This document shows, one piece after another, positions 59,601 through 64,000 of a stretch of 64,000 bases of DNA. A program made the translations under genes and the position numbers. Below the pieces are notes generated by a model. That model was not told the origin of the DNA. It saw nothing but the letters and a program-made list of their open reading frames with translations, and did no database searches. The stretch's first letter is position 1; every line of letters starts with the position of its first letter. Source of the DNA: Oxytricha trifallax (lineage: Eukaryota > Ciliophora > Spirotrichea > Sporadotrichida > Oxytrichidae); assembly GCA_000711775.1 (NCBI GenBank), contig ARYC01017132.1, positions 32,135-96,134 of the forward strand. The letters are read 5' to 3'.

Positions 59601-60461
59601 ATATCCTCGCTTCTGTTTTGATTTTAGTCCTCAAAGGATTTTATTATCAGATTTTAAGATTGAGTGAAAGTAAATATCTTGAGGTTTACTGAGAGTAAGC
59701 TTGCTTTACAGTTAAAAACTTTCTAACTTTGATTTTATAAAAAAGCATCAACTTAAAATATTATATTAATTATAGTGAATAAGTGAATGATTTTCAGATA
59801 CTTTTAAAGTTTGGATTGGTAAAAAAATAATTTTTATCTAATTTAAGCTTATAACTTAAAATTAAACAACTAACAATAACAATTTATACAATAAACTAAC
59901 CCTTTCAAGATTATAGTCTTTCACTATAATCTTGAATCTAATAACATGAAATATTGAAATATTTTATGTTATTTTTTATGATTCATGTATCCATAATAAT
60001 AGAAATAGTCCATTTCTAAACATCATCTTGCTCTACGTTTTTGATTTGCTCTTTTAATTTTAGATTTTTCTCTCGTATCGAACTGTATGATACTCAGAAA
60101 CTGAAATCTCCTTTGTCTATCAGAATAAAATATTATATCTAAATAAGTTCAACTTTGCGTTTATATATTTATAGAATTATATTTCTTGGTTAAAGAGAAG
60201 TATTTGTTAGCAATATTCAAAGAAATATAAGAGTTTTTAAGAGCACTTTTATTTGATAAGCCTTCAAGTCTCCTTTTATTCAAAGTTAGATTTATTTGGG
60301 ATTATGTAATATTTTTGATGAATATTAATATAATTGCTTTTAAATTTTGGTTTTGTCTATATGATATTCACTCCTTAGTTAAAGCAAGGGCATCTCAAAC
60401 TCTTGAATGCCCATATTCTTAATTATTATATTAACATCATTAAAGAAAATATTCGCTTTGA
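56693..60461. other. 3.8 kb AT-rich DNA, no gene assigned
   Basis: No frame gave convincing protein character and no repeat arms were noted. A tRNA-like fragment at about 56757-56805 was considered and rejected. Confidence 0.35.
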
Positions 60462-61166
60462 TGTATATTGAGAGTTCAGAATAAAATTTAGGCTCAGGCC
60501 TTCTCTGAAGACTTTCCTGATTACATTAAATACGAATTATGACACAAAATCGTTAGCACAAAATCCCTTTATATTTCATGTATGGCTTTAGATCAAATTG
60601 TTTCAGATCTTTTGAAAGGCTTACAGGTTAAACAATTAGAAGAGTCTTAAGTAAGCTTTAATATAGTATTATTGATAACTTTTATTGCTAAATTTCTCAC
60701 TGAGAGGTTATGGTTTGACATAGTTTCAAAGATCTTTAAGAAAATTTTAACGAACTCTAATTAAGTCAACCAGGAAAACTTATAACTAAGTTTATACTTA
60801 CTTATATTAAAGGATAAGTCACTAAATTAATCATAATGATATAATTAATTAATAAACTCGCATTTTATACAATATAAATTCTTAAACTTTCCCTTATAAA
60901 CTTTCAACCATAATAATTAAAGAGTCCTTTATTCAATGAGAAACATAATTCAATTAATACAAGCCAATCAAAACATCCTAAGAGGTTATCACAAAATACT
61001 TGATAAAGCTCTCCCTAAAGATACTAAGTAAATATAAAATATAGAGCTGAATACAGAACTGATCATATCTTAGGCACTTGAATGTGACAATAATTACATC
61101 ATAAATCTTTTTGTTTTTATTAAGAGTTATAATAACATGAAATTGCGAATATCACATCAGTTTTGA
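60462..61166 (+). CDS. Helical-repeat-like protein gene, one frame broken by two TGAs
   Basis: A single plus-strand frame runs 235 codons to TGA 61164-61166, with only two internal TGAs, at 60540 and 60837. It reads AQAFSEDFPDYIKYEL, TGA, then HKIVSTKSLYISC, ATG 60582 (MALDQIVSDLLKGLQVKQLE), TERLWFDIVSKIFKKILTN, TGA, then NNQRVLYSMRNIIQLIQANQ and LNTELIISQALECDNNYII. The pattern of paired amphipathic helices recalls HEAT/ARM solenoids, for example importin-beta-like proteins. That is an impression, not a motif match. Because the frame is the same on both sides of each TGA, the TGAs could be mutations in a pseudogene or lie in short eliminated segments. The next coding-like frame is at 62142. 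Confidence 0.45.
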
Positions 61167-61169
61167 AGA

Positions 61170-62135
61170 ATGCAGTATTGTTGTTACTATTTCAATAAAC
61201 TTATTTAATTTATATGATATAGAGTTTTTCTTAAATTAATACTTCCCAAAAATAAGGCTATTTACTTGAATGATTCAGATAAATAAATTACTAAATTTAA
61301 AATCAATAATAATATTATTAAGCTAGGCAGAAAAGAATTTGTAAATATTAAAAAACTTGCCAATTAGTAAATTGATAATCAGCATTAAAGCATTATTATA
61401 ATTATATATTATAAAAGCATTAAATTTTACTAGCTAAGTCAAAAAATATTTATTATGATTTAGCTCGTTTAAGAAATAAACTATTATTTTAAATTAAAAT
61501 ACTTTCATTCTTATACTTCCTGTAAATATATTCTCTTGCTAAATTTTAATAAATTTGTTTATCATTAAATATACAAACAATAATTGGTTAATTTTAATAT
61601 TGCAATTTTTATGTTGATTTATAAGGAAAGTTTTGTATTAAAACTTAAGTTCATATAAGAATAATATAAATTATTAAATATTTTTACAAGCATAATTGAA
61701 TTTTATAGATAAGAAACTCAATAACTATATTTTTCAATTTTTGATTATTTATGCATTCTTTGGAAAATCTAAGTAACTTTACTTAATCATTATTATTCAG
61801 AGCAATATAGTTTCACTCAAATAAAACCCATTGGATCAGGGTTAGACCTGTTTACGTTACTCACTCTTAAAGAAAAGAACATAAACACTTTTATTACTGT
61901 GTTGTAAAGTGAAGTAGGCAGGTAATTTTATCTTTAATACCAGTAAGAACTTACTTTCTCCATCATGTTTAAAATATATTACCAATAATTGCTAAAATTA
62001 TTAGATTATCACATTTACACAAAATATGAGATTCAAATCAACATCATACAAATGCCCTGATACTTACATTAATTTAATTAAACTATTTTTAATCGATTAA
62101 GTAGAGTGAGCTGATGTTAATAAATAGTAATATAT
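61170..62135. other. AT-rich interval with one coding-like patch
   Basis: A patch near 61245-61370 reads LPKNKAIYLNDSDKQITKFK and could be a further segment of the 60.5-kb locus. Otherwise featureless. Confidence 0.3.
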
Positions 62136-62141
62136 AACTTA

Positions 62142-62519
62142 ATGCTAAAGCTAAAGATAATAAAATCTTAATTACAGCTAATCTAAATAGAGACTCAGAC
62201 AGATATCTATGACAACAATGCTGTTATCAAACATTCTATTGATAGCGATAACAGCATAGATAACAAAGAAACTACAATCATATATGATTTGTAGAATTAA
62301 AAGAAATTTTAATTAGAAATTAAATTAGCAGCTGCATTTACTTATAAGCTCAAATCAGCAGCTCATGTAATAAAGGTAATAAATTATATTATGACTGGTG
62401 ATCAAAGCAAGAGTCCTAGTGGAATTCACCCAAAAGATATATAAATTTTAAATTAAATAGTTTAGCCAAAGAAATAAAAGTCAAATGGCTTCCTTATTTA
62501 TTTTAATACCAGTAATTGA
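62142..62519 (+). CDS. Unassigned 125-aa protein, possibly continuing the 60.5-kb gene
   Basis: Intact ciliate-code frame from ATG 62142 to TGA 62517-62519. It has good protein character: QTDIYDNNAVIKHSIDSDNS, EIKLAAAFTYKLKSAAHVIK, then GIHPKDIQILNQIVQPKK. An acceptor-like TTAATTACAG at 62167-62176 could start an exon. A GTAATA after HVIK could be a donor, but read-through is open. No family recognised. Confidence 0.4.
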
Positions 62520-62795
62520 TTGTTAGAAACACTCTATAAAATGCAAATAAAATCAAAAATATTGAAAATGAATGACAGAAGTTGATTTTGAGAAAAAACT
62601 TTATGCATAATAATAATTATTCCAAATTACACAAAAAATGATTATAAATAAAATTATTAAAATTTTTAGAGCGAACCATTATCTAATTAATAATATACTT
62701 TTAAAAAATGCGAATAACAATTAAAGCAAATTCTCAATTAATTTTTAATACAGTGAGAATTAAGACAGTATTATTATTATAAAATTCAAGCAGTA

Positions 62796-63789
62796 CTTGT
62801 CTCACCACCAAACTTTTTTAAATATAAATACTTTATTTAAAATTAAAAGAACTGGTCGAATTTGGGTTAAAAATCACTAATATTGTAGAAATACATTTGA
62901 TTTGGGAAATTAAATTAAAATTAACTTATTAAATTAATAATTCGTGGCAGTTAACTTTCTGGAAACCTAAATAATATGGTACTTGTTCGAAAGAGAATTT
63001 AAAATTAGCTGGACTTTACTATTGGCGGTACCCCTCTATCGCATCCCAGAGAGAGATAACTCAACTTTAATTTTGGCATTAAAATCAACTAAACAAATCA
63101 CAAAAAATTAAAGTTGAGTTATCTCTCTCTGGGGATGCGATAGAGGGGTACCGCCAATAGTAAAGTCTAGCTAATTTGAAATTCTCTTTCGAACAAGTAC
63201 CATATTATTTAGGTTTCCAGAAAGTTAACTGCCACGAATTATTAATTTAATAAGTTAATTTTAATTTAATTTCCCAAATCGAGTAATAAAATTAATATTG
63301 AGCAACTTTTTAGATGAGTAAAATTTGTATTTTTATCATAAAATTTATGATAATATTATATAATTTTTGACATAAAAGTTAGGTACTTTTTTCCATTTTT
63401 AAAAAATAAAAAAAATACAAAGATTTTGAATTGATTTACTCATTTGCTTACTGTGTTAGATGAAGTTTGGTAATTGCATCTTATCTTTAATAAAATTCAT
63501 TTTATTTATATATTTACCAAACTTCATCTAACACAGTAAGCAAATGAGTAAATCAATTCAAAATCTTTGTATTTTTATTATTTTTTATTTGAAAAAGAGT
63601 TCCTAACTTTTATGTCAAAAATTATTTAAAATATCATAAATTTTATGATAAAAATACATTTATTTTTGATTTTACTCTTCTTTAAAGTTGCTAAATATTA
63701 TTTTTATGACTCTATTGGTGATTTTACCCAAATTTGACCAGTTCTGTAATTTCAAATAAAATTTTATAAGAAAGTGATGGTGGGACAGG
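62796..63789. mobile_element. Foldback element, ~1 kb, with a second element nested in its left arm
   Basis: The outer ends CTTGTCTCACC and GGTGGGACAGG are bounded by TA. Arm blocks pair in inverted order: AGAACTGGTCGAATTTGGGT with its partner near 63740; GAGCAACTTTTTAGATGAGT with its partner near 63690; ATCATAAAATTTATGAT near 63347 with its partner near 63640; and a nearly perfect 70-bp inner arm (63430-63475 and 63512-63560). The left arm is split at 62881-63282 by a different element. No coding frame inside. Confidence 0.85.
62883..63280. mobile_element. Foldback MITE of the 11.4-kb family, nested
   Basis: The left end TTGTAGAAATACATTTGATT resembles the 11424 element. The arms share GGGAAATTAA, TTCGAAAGAGAATTTAAAAT and TATTGGCGGTACC..GAGATAACTC, and are almost perfect inverted copies around an AT-rich centre at about 63075-63105. 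The right end lacks the last 15 or so bases. The opposite arm of the host element shows the uninterrupted target. Confidence 0.85.
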
Positions 63790-63791
63790 TA

Positions 63792-64000
63792 CCGCCCAAA
63801 AGTTTTCTCACTAATTATAAATAAAATGAGTTAAAGTGAATATTACTTCTAGCAATCAATAATTTGATTTTTTCACCTAATCTTCAAATATTATTGTAAC
63901 TGGTGGATAATATTTGAATGTTCTAACGAGAAACTATTTACAAATAAAACTATTTGCTCATTAATAACGCAAAAAATGAAGATTTATAACTTCTCTCAAC
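63792..64000. other. Right edge, AT-rich, no gene recognised
   Basis: Short remaining sequence without recognised features. Confidence 0.4.

Overview
This window looks like micronuclear (germline) DNA of a spirotrich ciliate of the Oxytricha/Stylonychia group. It is very AT-rich. Real reading frames open up only when TAA and TAG are read as Gln and TGA is the only stop. There are telomere-bearing transposons with C4A4 ends, 20-40 nt GT..AG introns, many foldback elements, and almost no intact cellular genes. No prokaryotic operons, rRNA genes or CRISPR arrays were seen. The species call is an inference.

Four Tc1/IS630-type DNA transposons give the window its structure. Three are TBE elements of about 4.1 kb: A (1755-5828), B (31617-35672) and C (52581-56689). 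Each has telomere-like inverted ends and a 3-bp ANT target duplication (ATT, ATT, AAT). Each carries a minus-strand C2H2 zinc-finger/kinase gene, a plus-strand '22 kDa' gene with a tiny intron, and a minus-strand DDE transposase. C is youngest: its 482-aa zinc-finger/kinase frame is intact and its 85-bp TIRs are almost identical. A interrupts one of two direct repeats, and the other copy preserves the empty site. Element D (40395-44409) has the same three genes in the same order but lacks telomeric ends, is bounded by TA, and encodes a kinase that has lost the catalytic HRD aspartate.

Three retroelement insertions have target-site duplications and trinucleotide tails: a LINE with an intact 509-aa frame (18074-19752), a related-looking element of unknown coding content (24659-26318), and a reverse-oriented fragment encoding a Ulp1/C48-like protease remnant (22823-23763). 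A further 3' relic lies near 28.55 kb. Foldback elements, most bounded by TA, lie at 6046-6842, 11424-11845, 21533-21791, 37231-38252, 39245-39582 and 62796-63789. The last is itself interrupted by a relative of the 11.4-kb element. The 37.2-kb element has about 270-bp arms around a cysteine-rich, intron-containing gene fragment.

Cellular-gene traces are few. They comprise a decayed ARF GTPase at the left edge, three loci sharing a 5' exon plus first intron (two with MORN-repeat remnants), a helical-repeat-like locus at 60.46-62.52 kb broken by in-frame TGAs, and several unassigned frames (10.6, 13-14.5, 29.6-30.7, 36, 38.5 and 48.4 kb). These could be macronucleus-destined segments, germline-limited genes or pseudogenes; the sequence alone cannot decide. 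The rest is AT-rich DNA in which I see no gene.
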